44,159 bases of DNA from Roseiflexaceae bacterium (lineage in GTDB: Bacteria; Chloroflexota; Chloroflexia; Chloroflexales; Roseiflexaceae), in contig CANJHS010000024.1 in NCBI GenBank assembly GCA_947474225.1, forward strand, positions 1 to 44,159. The letters are read 5' to 3'. Below, one piece after another: positions 1 to 7,742 of the stretch (positions are counted from its first letter, which is position 1; every line of letters begins with the position of its first letter). Made by a program: the position numbers and the translations under genes. Below the pieces are notes generated by a model. It was given only the letters and a program-made list of their open reading frames with translations, was not told where the DNA came from and did no database searches.

Positions 1-390
1 GACGATATACACCATCGGCACATTGCGGCGCATCATGTGTTTGAATTGTCCAAAGCCGATGCTGCCGGTGTCACCATCGCCCGATACGCCGATGGCCGTC
101 ATGGTGCGATTGGCCAACATGGCACCGGTGGATACCGACGGCATCCGACCATGCAGGGTATTGAACCCAAAGCTGCGGCCCAAGAAGTAGGCCGGGGTTT
201 TGCTCGAACAGCCGATGCCGCTCATCTTGATGACCGATGCCGGATCAAGGGACAAATCATAGCAGGCCGAGATGATCTGGCTGGTGATGGAATTATGACC
301 ACAGCCGGCACAGAGGGTCGAAGTGCCGCCCTGGTAGTCTTGGGTCGTGAGACCGATGCGGTTGGTTGGTCGTGTCGTCGTAGCAGTCAT
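1..390 (-). CDS. korB: 2-oxoacid:ferredoxin oxidoreductase, beta subunit (partial, 3' end outside window)
   Basis: This is the thiamine-diphosphate-binding subunit of a 2-oxoacid:ferredoxin oxidoreductase, which decarboxylates a 2-oxoacid to acyl-CoA and reduces ferredoxin in the cytoplasm. The first 130 codons are visible. They show the CAGCGH motif near residue 30, an IGCSS stretch near residue 56, and SGDGDTGSIG, the start of the ThDP/Mg binding motif, near residue 108. The ATG at 388-390 is preceded on the minus strand by GAGGA, and it starts only 12 bases after the alpha-subunit stop, so the two are one operon. The C-terminal half lies beyond base 1. Substrate (2-oxoglutarate or pyruvate) cannot be fixed from this fragment; korB is the best guess. 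Confidence 0.9.
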   Translation of the reverse strand, partial: MTATTTRPTNRIGLTTQDYQGGTSTLCAGCGHNSITSQIISACYDLSLDPASVIKMSGIGCSSKTPAYFLGRSFGFNTLHGRMPSVSTGAMLANRTMTAIGVSGDGDTGSIGFGQFKHMMRRNVPMVYIV

Positions 391-402
391 GAACGTCCTC
401 GT

Positions 403-2256
403 CTATTTCTGTGCTGAAGCACGATGTGCCAAGATGCGGTTGGTGATGAATGTCGCGGTCAGCGGTAACCCGTCACACAAGTTGACGGGGGCCAGGTTGC
501 CGGCGTGTTTGGGTGCGTGTGCACACAGCAGCTGGAGCATCTGGCTGTCTTGGTTGAGTTCGACGACGTAGACCACATCATATGCGGCTACAAAGGCACG
601 GACATCGTCGTTGAGCGGCAATGCACGCAGGCGCATGCTGCTGGACTCGATGCCCTGCGCACGCAGTTGGTCGCGCGCTTCTGCGATGGCGTCGCTGGTC
701 GATCCATAGCCGATGATACCGACGGTTGCGCCGGGACGTGCATCCACAACCGGTGCGGGCACATGGGTACGCGCCGTCTCGAGCTTGCGGCTCAACCGTT
801 CCATGTTGCGCTGCCAGTCTTCGCTCCGTTCGCTATAGACGGCTTGTTCGTTGTGGCCCGTACCACGGCCCAACCAGCCGGCACGTGGATGTTGATTGCC
901 TGGAATGGTGCGATAGGTGATGCCGTCGCCGTCGACGTCGCGGTAGCGACCCCACTTGTTGTCGTGGTCTGCCAAAAACTGCTCGAAGCTGGCGGTGTGC
1001 AACACTTTGCCGCGGTCGAGGGGTTGTTCGGGGTATGCGAACGGCTCGGTCATCCAGTTGTTCATGCCCAGGTCGAGGTCGCTCAACACCAACACCGGTG
1101 TCTGGAAGCGCTCGGCGAGGTCGAATGCCGTCCCTGCAAAAGAGAAGCACTCCGTCATGTCACCGGGAATCAGACAGATGTGCTGACTGTCTCCGTGACC
1201 GAGGTAGTAGGCTGACAGAATATCGCCCTGTGACACGCGTGTCGGCAAACCGGTCGACGGTCCCATGCGCATGATGTCCCAAATGACGATGGGAACTTCG
1301 GCGAAGTGGGCCAGGCCACCGAATTCGTTCATCAAAGACAACCCTGGCCCCGAGGTCGCCGTCATGGCGCGGGTACCTGCCCAGCCAGCGCCGACGATGA
1401 TGCCGGCAGCAGCCAGTTCGTCTTCGGCTTGGATGATGGCGTAGTTGACCTTTTCGTCGACGGCTGGGCGCAGTTTGGGGGCGTATTCGGTAATGGCGTC
1501 AACCAGGCTTGTCGACGGAGTAATCGGGTACCAGGCGACGACGCCTACGCCACCGACCACTGCGCCGATACCGGCTGCGGTATTACCGTCGATGAGAATT
1601 TTCCCGGCGGTTTTGTTTAGGGGTTCGACGCGGAATGGATCTTGTTTGGGCAGATGCGCCTCGGTGTATGTAATTGCCAGATCAACCATGCGCAAATTGA
1701 GGTCGACGGCTTTGCGTTTGCCATTGAAGTGATGCATCAAGGCATTTTCGATTTCGTCACGCGAGATGCCATACAAGTGCGTCACGACACCGACATACGC
1801 CATATTGGTGATATAGTCGCGCAGGTGTTGTGGTGGTGCAATTTCTTTGATGAAATCTTTCACCGGCACCGGGTAATAAATGACGTCGTTGCGCGGCGTG
1901 GTGAACTTCATGTCGGCTGGGTGGATACACACACCACCAGCGGGCAGTTTGGATAAGTCCTCGTCTGAGGTCCGCGGGTTAAACGCAACCAAAATTTCGG
2001 AATACTCACGTCGCGCAGTGTAGCCTTGATGGCTGACGCGGATGGTGTACCAGGTGGGTAAACCCGAGATGTTGGAGGGGAACAGATTTTTGCCGCTGAC
2101 GGGGATACCCATTTTGAATATCGCGCGAATCAGAGTGTTGTTGGCGGTTTGGCTACCCGAGCCGTTTTCGGTGGCGACGACCAAAGAAAAATCGTTGATA
2201 ATCGGCTTCTTAGGGTCAATCGAGGGTGCGCTGACGACGGTGTCGTGAGATGTCAT
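403..2256 (-). CDS. korA: 2-oxoacid:ferredoxin oxidoreductase, fused gamma-alpha subunit
   Basis: Partner of the beta subunit just downstream. The first ~190 residues form the gamma (CoA-related) domain, with ATENGSGSQTANN and GIPVSGKNLFPSNISG. From about residue 225 the pyrimidine-binding alpha domain begins (GNTAAGIGAVVGG, then YPITPSTS). Together they form the KorA-type gamma-alpha fusion. An in-frame ATG exists 36 bases upstream at 2292, but it overlaps a TATAAT box and has no ribosome site. The ATG at 2256 has GGAG six bases upstream, so I chose it, giving 617 residues. Function in CoA-dependent oxidative decarboxylation with ferredoxin is established for the family; the exact 2-oxoacid is inferred. 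Confidence 0.93.
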   Translation of the reverse strand: MTSHDTVVSAPSIDPKKPIINDFSLVVATENGSGSQTANNTLIRAIFKMGIPVSGKNLFPSNISGLPTWYTIRVSHQGYTARREYSEILVAFNPRTSDEDLSKLPAGGVCIHPADMKFTTPRNDVIYYPVPVKDFIKEIAPPQHLRDYITNMAYVGVVTHLYGISRDEIENALMHHFNGKRKAVDLNLRMVDLAITYTEAHLPKQDPFRVEPLNKTAGKILIDGNTAAGIGAVVGGVGVVAWYPITPSTSLVDAITEYAPKLRPAVDEKVNYAIIQAEDELAAAGIIVGAGWAGTRAMTATSGPGLSLMNEFGGLAHFAEVPIVIWDIMRMGPSTGLPTRVSQGDILSAYYLGHGDSQHICLIPGDMTECFSFAGTAFDLAERFQTPVLVLSDLDLGMNNWMTEPFAYPEQPLDRGKVLHTASFEQFLADHDNKWGRYRDVDGDGITYRTIPGNQHPRAGWLGRGTGHNEQAVYSERSEDWQRNMERLSRKLETARTHVPAPVVDARPGATVGIIGYGSTSDAIAEARDQLRAQGIESSSMRLRALPLNDDVRAFVAAYDVVYVVELNQDSQMLQLLCAHAPKHAGNLAPVNLCDGLPLTATFITNRILAHRASAQK

Positions 2257-2290
2257 GCCAAGCTCCAATGCAGTGCAATTTCGCGGCGTC

Positions 2291-2296
2291 ATTATA
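2291..2296 (-). promoter_or_regulatory. -10 box of korAB
   Basis: A perfect TATAAT on the minus strand lies 34 bases before the chosen korA start. It overlaps the alternative upstream ATG, so a transcript from it would begin downstream of that ATG. No good -35 hexamer is visible. Confidence 0.55.
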
Positions 2297-2333
2297 GCAT
2301 TGCTATTGGATTGAGAAAAACGACACTGACCGG

Positions 2334-3533
2334 CTAATCAGAAGAGACTACATGTCGTTGTAGTACATCGCGACCGACGAGTTCGAGGGCCGTGTCGTCG
2401 TTGGGAGGATGGGTAATGCCTGCGCGGGCATCACGAAAGAATCGTTCAAGTGGCAAATCACGGGCTATCCCAAAGCCACCGGCGATGCGTAATGCCTGAT
2501 CGGTCGCCACCAGCGCTGCATTGGTAGCCGCATATTTGGCGGCTGCAATGCGCGGCCCGAGGTTCATCCGGGCTTCAGGCTGCTCGCTCCAGGTATCGGC
2601 GACATCGTAGAGGAGCGCCCGGGCTGCCTGCAGCGGGATACTGGCCTCGCCGATGCGGTGCTGTACGTTGGCGAGGGTGGCAATCGGCTTACCGAGGGCG
2701 GTGGGGATGCGGGTGTTGGCATAGCGTGCCACGCAGTCGACTGCCGCCTGACCTATGCCCAGATAGACCGCTGCCAGGGTCAACGCAAACCAGGCCATTC
2801 CGTAGGGCGGCTCAGCAGGACTGCTGGCAGCCACAGATTTGCGTTCGATGAGCCAATCGTCGGCAACGGGTACCTCGGTGTAGACGACATCGCCGCTACC
2901 GCTACTGCGTAACGCGAGCGCATCACCCCAGGTGTCGAGGAACGACAAACCCGGCGCATCACCGCGCACGATGGCGTTGGCGGTGCCGCCATGGGGCATC
3001 TCAGCCGTGATGGGCAGAGCTACATTGGTAATCAGGTAACGCAATATGGGCGCCATACTGACAAACAGTTTGTGGCCGTTGATACGCCATTGAGCTCCGT
3101 CCCACGTCGCCGTGGTTGCTGGTAAGCCACCGCGTGATGGGCTCCCCAAATCCTTTTCACTGGCGACGGCATTGACCAAGGCGCCGTTGCTGACGATGTC
3201 GCGGCAGATAGTGGCAAAAATGGCTTCCGGATAACTCCTGGTATCGCCCAACCGGCCGATGACGTGTACCGTCATGTCGACTGCCATGGCGGTCGATCCA
3301 CAGCCACCGGCCAGAATTTCTTGACAGCGCACCATGTCGGCGAGCGTAGCGCCGCGTCCGCCGTATTGCTGGGGGACGACAAATGCTAGATAGCCGGATT
3401 GGCGCAATCCCGCATAAAACGGTTCTGGCAGCGTACCCGCGCGGTCATAGGCATCGGCAGATTGGGCAAAACGGGTGGCGAGGGTGTGCGCGATGGCGCA
3501 CATGTCAGCTCGATGAGGATTTGCGGGTTGCAT
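2334..3533 (-). CDS. acyl-CoA dehydrogenase-like flavoprotein, atypical active site
   Basis: About 399 residues with the three-part acyl-CoA dehydrogenase fold: an N-terminal helical domain (GYLAFVVPQQYGGRGA), a middle beta domain (INGHKLFVSMA, GDVVYTEVPV) and a C-terminal helical domain (ALRIAGGFGIARDLPLERFFRDARAG). The usual YEGTxE segment carrying a catalytic Glu after FFRDAR is replaced by THPPNDDTALELVG. This protein may therefore not be a standard dehydrogenase; flavin monooxygenases and nitroalkane oxidases share the fold. The first in-frame ATG (3545) has no ribosome site, whereas the ATG at 3533 has GGAG six bases before it, so the later start is preferred. It reads toward korAB, which has its own promoter. 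Confidence 0.85.
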   Translation of the reverse strand: MQPANPHRADMCAIAHTLATRFAQSADAYDRAGTLPEPFYAGLRQSGYLAFVVPQQYGGRGATLADMVRCQEILAGGCGSTAMAVDMTVHVIGRLGDTRSYPEAIFATICRDIVSNGALVNAVASEKDLGSPSRGGLPATTATWDGAQWRINGHKLFVSMAPILRYLITNVALPITAEMPHGGTANAIVRGDAPGLSFLDTWGDALALRSSGSGDVVYTEVPVADDWLIERKSVAASSPAEPPYGMAWFALTLAAVYLGIGQAAVDCVARYANTRIPTALGKPIATLANVQHRIGEASIPLQAARALLYDVADTWSEQPEARMNLGPRIAAAKYAATNAALVATDQALRIAGGFGIARDLPLERFFRDARAGITHPPNDDTALELVGRDVLQRHVVSSD

Positions 3534-3554
3534 ATGGGACTCCATTGGTGCTTT

Positions 3555-3563
3555 TGGTATAAT
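3555..3563 (+). promoter_or_regulatory. extended -10 promoter of the dus gene
   Basis: TGGTATAAT is a perfect extended -10. Transcription would start near 3570, at or just before an in-frame ATG (3571) that has no room for a leader. This favours the ATG at 3607 as the true start. Confidence 0.65.
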
Positions 3564-3606
3564 ACAAAGTATGCCGAATCAATGGCATCAGGGAGCGTGT
3601 TTACCC

Positions 3607-4626
3607 ATGAGTATATATCAGAATATTCCCAGCGAATATCATGTCGGGCACATCCGGATTGCGCCCAATATCGTGCTTGCTCCGATGGTCGGCGTGACAG
3701 ACAGCATTTTCCGGCGCATGATTCTCAGCCTCGGGGGCTGTGGCTTGGTGTCGAGCGAGATGACCAACGCCGCCAGCGTCAGCCCACGGGCGCGCACACG
3801 GCACAATCAACTCGAATTCCTCCCCGAAGAACGCCCCATCACCATGCAGTTGAGCGGCAACGAGCCCGATTTGGTGTCGCAAGCCGCGCGCACCGTCGAA
3901 CAGCTCGGTGCCGACATCCTCGACATCAACTGCGGCTGTCCGTCACCCAAAGTGACCGGCGGCGGCCACGGTTCGGCATTGCTAAAGGACCTGTGCAAGA
4001 TGGAGGCACTGATCAAAGCCGTCATCGCAGCCGTCCAAATCCCCGTTACCCTCAAATATCGGGCTGGCTGGGACGACGATAGTCTGAATTACCTCGACAC
4101 TGCCCGGATGGCCGAGGCAGCGGGCATCAAAGCGCTCGCCTTGCATCCACGCACACGGGCGCAGCTGTATACCGGCACGGCGGATTGGTCGCGCGTACGC
4201 GAGGTGCGCGAGGTTGTGTCGATACCCGTGGTCGGCTCCGGTGATGTCAAAGATGCACCCGAAGCGCTACATCGCCTCGAGGTCTACAACGCCAGCGGCA
4301 TTATGATCGGGCGTGGTGCAATGGAGAACCCCTGGATCTTTATGCAAATCGCCCAATTGCGCCGTGGTGAACCGATGTTTGTGCCCCAGCCCAGCGACAA
4401 ATGCGACTTTTTGGTGCGCTATATCGAAATGCTCCGTGACGAACTCGGCGAGCGCTTGGGCCTCAACAAAACCAAACAGCTCATCGGACAATTCGCAGTA
4501 GACCTGCCATACGCTGCCAAACTGCGCGAGCACGTGCATCGTTCAACCACCCTCGACGAAGCCCGCAATCTCATCGAAGTCTTTTTTGCGCAGCACAGTG
4601 ATCCTGCGCTCGCCAATGTCTCCTAA
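3607..4626 (+). CDS. dusB: tRNA-dihydrouridine synthase (DusB/NifR3 type)
   Basis: FMN-dependent enzyme that reduces specific uridines in the tRNA D-loop to dihydrouridine, using NADPH. The TIM-barrel N-terminus has APMVGVTDSIFRRM. The active-site segment NCGCPSPKVTGGGHGSALL contains the conserved catalytic Cys and the Lys-Val pair, and TLKYRAGWDD and GIMIGRGAMENPWIF complete the FMN site. The C-terminal helical tRNA-binding part is present. Length is 339 residues, normal for the family. The start at 3607 has GGGAG 11 bases upstream and fits the promoter; 3571 is the alternative. The gene ends just before a strong hairpin terminator and converges with the next gene. Confidence 0.94.
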   Translation: MSIYQNIPSEYHVGHIRIAPNIVLAPMVGVTDSIFRRMILSLGGCGLVSSEMTNAASVSPRARTRHNQLEFLPEERPITMQLSGNEPDLVSQAARTVEQLGADILDINCGCPSPKVTGGGHGSALLKDLCKMEALIKAVIAAVQIPVTLKYRAGWDDDSLNYLDTARMAEAAGIKALALHPRTRAQLYTGTADWSRVREVREVVSIPVVGSGDVKDAPEALHRLEVYNASGIMIGRGAMENPWIFMQIAQLRRGEPMFVPQPSDKCDFLVRYIEMLRDELGERLGLNKTKQLIGQFAVDLPYAAKLREHVHRSTTLDEARNLIEVFFAQHSDPALANVS

Positions 4627-4632
4627 ACAAAC

Positions 4633-4668
4633 AAACCCCCACCGCGGCGTTCGCCGCGGTGGGGGTTT
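4633..4668. terminator. bidirectional terminator between dusB and the small membrane protein
   Basis: A perfect 17-bp inverted repeat (4633-4649 and 4652-4668) with an AAA/TTT edge on each side. It sits between two convergent genes and would serve both. Confidence 0.85.
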
Positions 4669-4681
4669 CGTGATTACGGGA

Positions 4682-5065
4682 CTACTTGATTTCGGGTAGT
4701 TCCTTGGCGACTGCGGGGATGATGAACAGTGCAGCGACGGCGTGCATCACGTTGAACCAAATCGCCGTGGTGACACCAGCCGATGCGAATGGTGCGATAC
4801 CGTACAAGACCACTCCGATGATGGCAATGAGCACCCACGTACGTTTCGGGCTCGCCGTGCGCTGTGCGATGAACGACACAATCAAGCTCCCCAAAATACC
4901 CAACAAGGCAGTGAACACAAATGGCTGGAAGAATGTGATTGTCATTTCTTCGGGCGAATTCACCATTAACGCCCCGGTCAGCGCGTTCGCGACGAAAAAG
5001 ACAATCGTGTTGACAACGGCAGCCAACAGGGCAGCAATGGCGGCGGACTTGGCTATCTTCTGCAT
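4682..5065 (-). CDS. small four-helix membrane protein, resembles DUF6069
   Basis: A 127-residue integral membrane protein with four hydrophobic segments at roughly residues 8-33, 46-67, 76-94 and 101-118. A short charged loop (QRTASPKRT) follows the second segment. Size and layout resemble the DUF6069 family, whose function is unknown. The ATG at 5065 is preceded by AGGAG. It is divergent from a MarR regulator, and its promoter region holds two near-identical palindromes, so it is the probable repressed target of that regulator. Such pairs often handle drugs or other small hydrophobic compounds, but nothing in the protein shows a substrate. Confidence 0.75.
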   Translation of the reverse strand: MQKIAKSAAIAALLAAVVNTIVFFVANALTGALMVNSPEEMTITFFQPFVFTALLGILGSLIVSFIAQRTASPKRTWVLIAIIGVVLYGIAPFASAGVTTAIWFNVMHAVAALFIIPAVAKELPEIK

Positions 5066-5094
5066 GGGGTGTGCTCCTATCGCGTATGATGATG

Positions 5095-5112
5095 TAGTTC
5101 GTTAGTGAACTA
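5095..5112. promoter_or_regulatory. putative MarR operator O1
   Basis: An 18-bp palindrome, TAGTTC-6-GAACTA, in the leader region of the membrane-protein gene. It matches the second palindrome at 13 of 18 positions; the two centres are 24 bp apart. Confidence 0.65.
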
Positions 5113-5118
5113 TCTGTA

Positions 5119-5136
5119 TAGTACGATAACGTACTA
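5119..5136. promoter_or_regulatory. putative MarR operator O2, overlapping the leftward -10 region
   Basis: An 18-bp palindrome whose arms extend perfectly to 5118-5125/5130-5137 (ATAGTACG and CGTACTAT, 4-base spacer). A perfect TTGACA on the minus strand (5146-5151) places the leftward -10 inside this palindrome, so a bound repressor would block polymerase. Confidence 0.7.
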
Positions 5137-5145
5137 TTTTTCCGT

Positions 5146-5151
5146 TGTCAA
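5146..5151 (-). promoter_or_regulatory. -35 box of the small membrane protein gene
   Basis: A perfect TTGACA on the minus strand. Seventeen bases downstream lies TATCGT within operator O2, a weak -10. Confidence 0.5.
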
Positions 5152-5204
5152 ATCGAATGGCCCGTGTCACAATACGGTTGTGTTGTGCGTGATAGGGGGC
5201 AGGA

Positions 5205-5657
5205 ATGGCACACGAGCATGAAGCGCTGGCAGCAGCGTTGTTACAATTCGGCCCACTCTATCGGAGTTGGGTGGAGCAGTGTGCACCAGTGGATTGTCAA
5301 GGTGCGCGGGTACGCCTGTTGACGATGCTCTATCACAAGCCGTCGTTGCCGATGGGCTTTTACGCGCGCATCCTCGGTATCTCGAAGGCACACATGACGA
5401 CGGTGGTCGACGACTTTTTGGCGGCTGATTTGCTCACGCGCAGCCACGACGCACACGATCGCCGGGCCGTGCACCTGTGTCTGACCGACAAGGGTCGGGT
5501 ACAAGCCGAGGCAGTGTGGGAGCAGTGGGTTACCCAGAGTGCGCTTGCATTTGCAGATATTTCTCCTGCGGACAAGGACGTCTTTTTGGCGGTGTGTCGT
5601 ACCGTCTCCGAACGCATGCATGGGACGAGTTGTCCGCTGCAAGATACATCCTGTTAG
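5205..5657 (+). CDS. MarR-family transcriptional regulator
   Basis: A 150-residue winged-helix repressor. The recognition helix region is GFYARILGISKAHMTTVVDDFLAADLL and the wing is DRRAVHLCLTDKG, close to the MarR signature DRRxxxLxLTxKG. Terminal helices would form the dimer interface. The ATG follows GGGGGCAGG. It is transcribed away from a small membrane protein gene, with two palindromic operators between them, and lies 11 bases before a 2-hydroxyacid dehydrogenase gene, probably its operon partner. MarR proteins usually release DNA on binding a small ligand; the ligand here is unknown. Confidence 0.9.
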   Translation: MAHEHEALAAALLQFGPLYRSWVEQCAPVDCQGARVRLLTMLYHKPSLPMGFYARILGISKAHMTTVVDDFLAADLLTRSHDAHDRRAVHLCLTDKGRVQAEAVWEQWVTQSALAFADISPADKDVFLAVCRTVSERMHGTSCPLQDTSC

Positions 5658-5668
5658 GAAGGAACGCC

Positions 5669-6607
5669 ATGCTCATCCTCATTCCCGATACCATCGAACT
5701 CGATATGCCAGTGGGTGCCGATACATTTCAGATCTACGACGCCAGCGCGCCGTTCGATGCGCGCCACGCCGCTGCTGAGATGCTGGTCACCTGGGCCAAT
5801 ACCAATGCCAACATGCAGTCGGCCACCCAGCAGTTAACGCAGTTGCGGCTGGTGCAGACGTTGTCGGCCGGACCGGATCAGGCAGTGGCAGCGGGTTTTG
5901 CGCCGCACATCCAGATTTGTTCGGGGCGCTCGCTCCACGACGGTCCCGTGAGCGAGCATACATTGGCACTCATTTTGGCACTGCAACGCCGCATCCCAGA
6001 GCTCATAGCGGCCCAAACGCGCCACGAATGGGTGGGTGCAATGGTCCCCGCCCAGGCAGCTGCCGAGACGCGCCAGCAGTATACGCTGGCAGGGGCGACG
6101 GTCGTGATTCTGGGCTTCGGCTCGATTGCCGCCACACTGACCCCGGTGTTGCGCACATTGGGTGCCCACGTCATCGGCGTGGCAACACGCCCAGACGTGC
6201 GGGCGGGGACGCAGGTGGTTGCCTGGAGTGATCGTGCTGCGGTATTGGCCCGTGCCGATGTGGTGGTGTCGATTTTGCCGCACACCGCAGCGACGGACAA
6301 AATATGTGATGCGGCGTTTTTTGGGTTGCTCGCGCCGTCCGCGATATTTGTGAATGTCGGCCGTGGCAAAACGGTCGACGAAGCAGCGCTGGTTGCTGCG
6401 CTACAGGCAGGTCAGTTCCGTGCGGCTGCCTTGGACGTGACGGCCGTCGAGCCGTTGCCGGCGGATTCGCCGCTGTGGGAGTGCCCCAATCTGCTGATGA
6501 CGCCACACGTTGCTGGCGGCCGACCCATCAACGCAAAGGCGCTGGTGCAGGCCCAGATTACGGCATACAAGGCTGGTCAGTGTCTCCAAAATCTGGTCAC
6601 CCGTTGA
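5669..6607 (+). CDS. D-isomer-specific 2-hydroxyacid dehydrogenase family protein
   Basis: An NAD(P)-dependent oxidoreductase of 312 residues. The cofactor domain has the Rossmann motif VVILGFGSIAATL. Further on are the family markers VVVSILPHTAATD, FVNVGRGKTVDEAAL (with the substrate-binding Arg) and AALDVTAVEPLPADSPLW, and the catalytic-His segment TPHVAGG. The catalytic layout is intact. The ATG at 5669 has AAGGAA upstream. The protein probably reduces a 2-oxoacid or oxidises the D-hydroxyacid; the specific substrate (glyoxylate, phosphoglycerate or other) cannot be read. It is likely co-transcribed with the MarR gene and ends at a strong terminator. Confidence 0.88.
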   Translation: MLILIPDTIELDMPVGADTFQIYDASAPFDARHAAAEMLVTWANTNANMQSATQQLTQLRLVQTLSAGPDQAVAAGFAPHIQICSGRSLHDGPVSEHTLALILALQRRIPELIAAQTRHEWVGAMVPAQAAAETRQQYTLAGATVVILGFGSIAATLTPVLRTLGAHVIGVATRPDVRAGTQVVAWSDRAAVLARADVVVSILPHTAATDKICDAAFFGLLAPSAIFVNVGRGKTVDEAALVAALQAGQFRAAALDVTAVEPLPADSPLWECPNLLMTPHVAGGRPINAKALVQAQITAYKAGQCLQNLVTR

Positions 6608-6621
6608 CGTCCTGCGCAACG

Positions 6622-6659
6622 AAACAGGCAGTCTGCCGCGGCAGACTGCCTGTTTTTTT
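6622..6659 (+). terminator. rho-independent terminator after the 2-hydroxyacid dehydrogenase
   Basis: A 16-bp perfect inverted repeat (6622-6637 and 6640-6655) followed by a run of seven T (6653-6659). Confidence 0.9.
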
Positions 6660-6676
6660 GACCAGAAAATGATGAA

Positions 6677-7639
6677 CTATCGTTCCTTGAGCCGTTCGAT
6701 TTCGTCCCGGCGGATGCGATAGAGGATTTCTTCTTCAACCCGGCGCACCCCGCCGATGCGGTCGGCGATGACCCCAAACAAAAAGATGATGAACCCCAAA
6801 ATGAGCGACGTACTGCCCACGGTCAGCGCTTGGTCATTGGTCGCCACCAGACCGAATTGGCGACCGATATAGACATACGCGGCGCGGCCGAGGAAGACGA
6901 CGCCGATGAGCAGGAACGGGGTTGCCAAGTACGAAAAACTCTTGAGTGGTTCGTACGTCGCGTAGGTGCGCGCGATGGTGGCGGCCTGGCGCTTGATGAA
7001 GTTCCAATTGCCGGTGAAGAGTCGCGATTGACGGGTCACCAGGTTTGTTTTGATGGGCACATGGTGAATGGCGAGTTTGCGCTTGCCGGCCTGGATGAGG
7101 ACTTCGATGGTGTACGAAAAATCACTTGTCACAAAGGTGCGCAGGGCTGCCTCGCGCGACAGCGCGCGGAATCCCGAGACCGTGTCGGGCACATCGGTCC
7201 CCGATGCCCAGCGTACAACTCCAGAGCCAATATATTGGAGGAATTTTTTGAGGGGTGAAAAGTGCTCCAGCTGCTGTACCTGCCGGTCGCCAACGACCAT
7301 GTCGGCTTGTTTGGCCAAGATGGGCATCACCAGCAGTGGAATCTCGCTGCCGGGGTATTGGTGATCAGCGTCGGTGTTGACGATGATGTCGGCACCGAGG
7401 CGCAGACAGGTGTCGATGCCGGTCTGGTAGGCATATGCGAGGCCGCGGCGGGCAGTATGACTGACGACGTGATCGACGCCTGCCGCCCGGGCACGGGCGA
7501 CCGTCTCGTCGGTGCTGCCGTCGTCGATGAGTAATACCTCGATAACGTCAATGCCCGGGATAGTCCGCGGCACATGACTGATGACTTCAGCAATGGTTTC
7601 TTCTTCGTTGAGCGCCGGGATTTGTACAATCAGCTTCAC
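6677..7639 (-). CDS. membrane-anchored glycosyltransferase family 2 (dolichyl/polyprenyl-phosphate sugar transferase type)
   Basis: A GT-A fold transferase that moves a sugar from an activated nucleotide to a lipid or glycan acceptor at the cytoplasmic membrane. It has IPALNEEETI at the start, LLIDDGSTDET, NTDADHQYP carrying the metal-binding acidic motif, and the SGFRALSREAAL segment typical of DPM1-like enzymes. Two C-terminal hydrophobic segments (SYLATPFLLIGVVFLG and LILGFIIFLFGVI) anchor it. The GTG at 7639 is preceded by GAGGAG at seven bases. The upstream ATG at 7669 overlaps a TATAAT box and is rejected. It lies downstream of an IS element reading in the same direction. Confidence 0.88.
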   Translation of the reverse strand: MKLIVQIPALNEEETIAEVISHVPRTIPGIDVIEVLLIDDGSTDETVARARAAGVDHVVSHTARRGLAYAYQTGIDTCLRLGADIIVNTDADHQYPGSEIPLLVMPILAKQADMVVGDRQVQQLEHFSPLKKFLQYIGSGVVRWASGTDVPDTVSGFRALSREAALRTFVTSDFSYTIEVLIQAGKRKLAIHHVPIKTNLVTRQSRLFTGNWNFIKRQAATIARTYATYEPLKSFSYLATPFLLIGVVFLGRAAYVYIGRQFGLVATNDQALTVGSTSLILGFIIFLFGVIADRIGGVRRVEEEILYRIRRDEIERLKER

Positions 7640-7667
7640 GGCTTGTCTCCTCAGGTTCTGTTTGGTC

Positions 7668-7673
7668 ATTATA
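7668..7673 (-). promoter_or_regulatory. -10 box of the GT2 gene
   Basis: A perfect TATAAT on the minus strand, 29 bases before the GTG start. At standard spacing its -35 position (about 7691-7696) falls inside the GGTTACA heptamer array. Confidence 0.55.
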
Positions 7674-7685
7674 CCCGGCGGGAGA

Positions 7686-7713
7686 GGTTACAGGTTACAG
7701 GTTACAGGTTTGC
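7686..7713 (+). repeat. heptamer array, 3x GGTTACA plus a degenerate unit
   Basis: Three perfect 7-bp units followed by GGTTTGC, ending exactly at the IS insertion point. The array resumes in phase on the other side of the IS as AGTTACA and GGTTGGC (8982-8995). Confidence 0.85.
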
Positions 7714-7742
7714 TATGGCCCCAAAACCGTTGACACACATCG

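Noticed and set aside
2257..2292. Longer N-terminus for the korA product
   Set aside because: The upstream ATG overlaps TATAAT and lacks a ribosome site.
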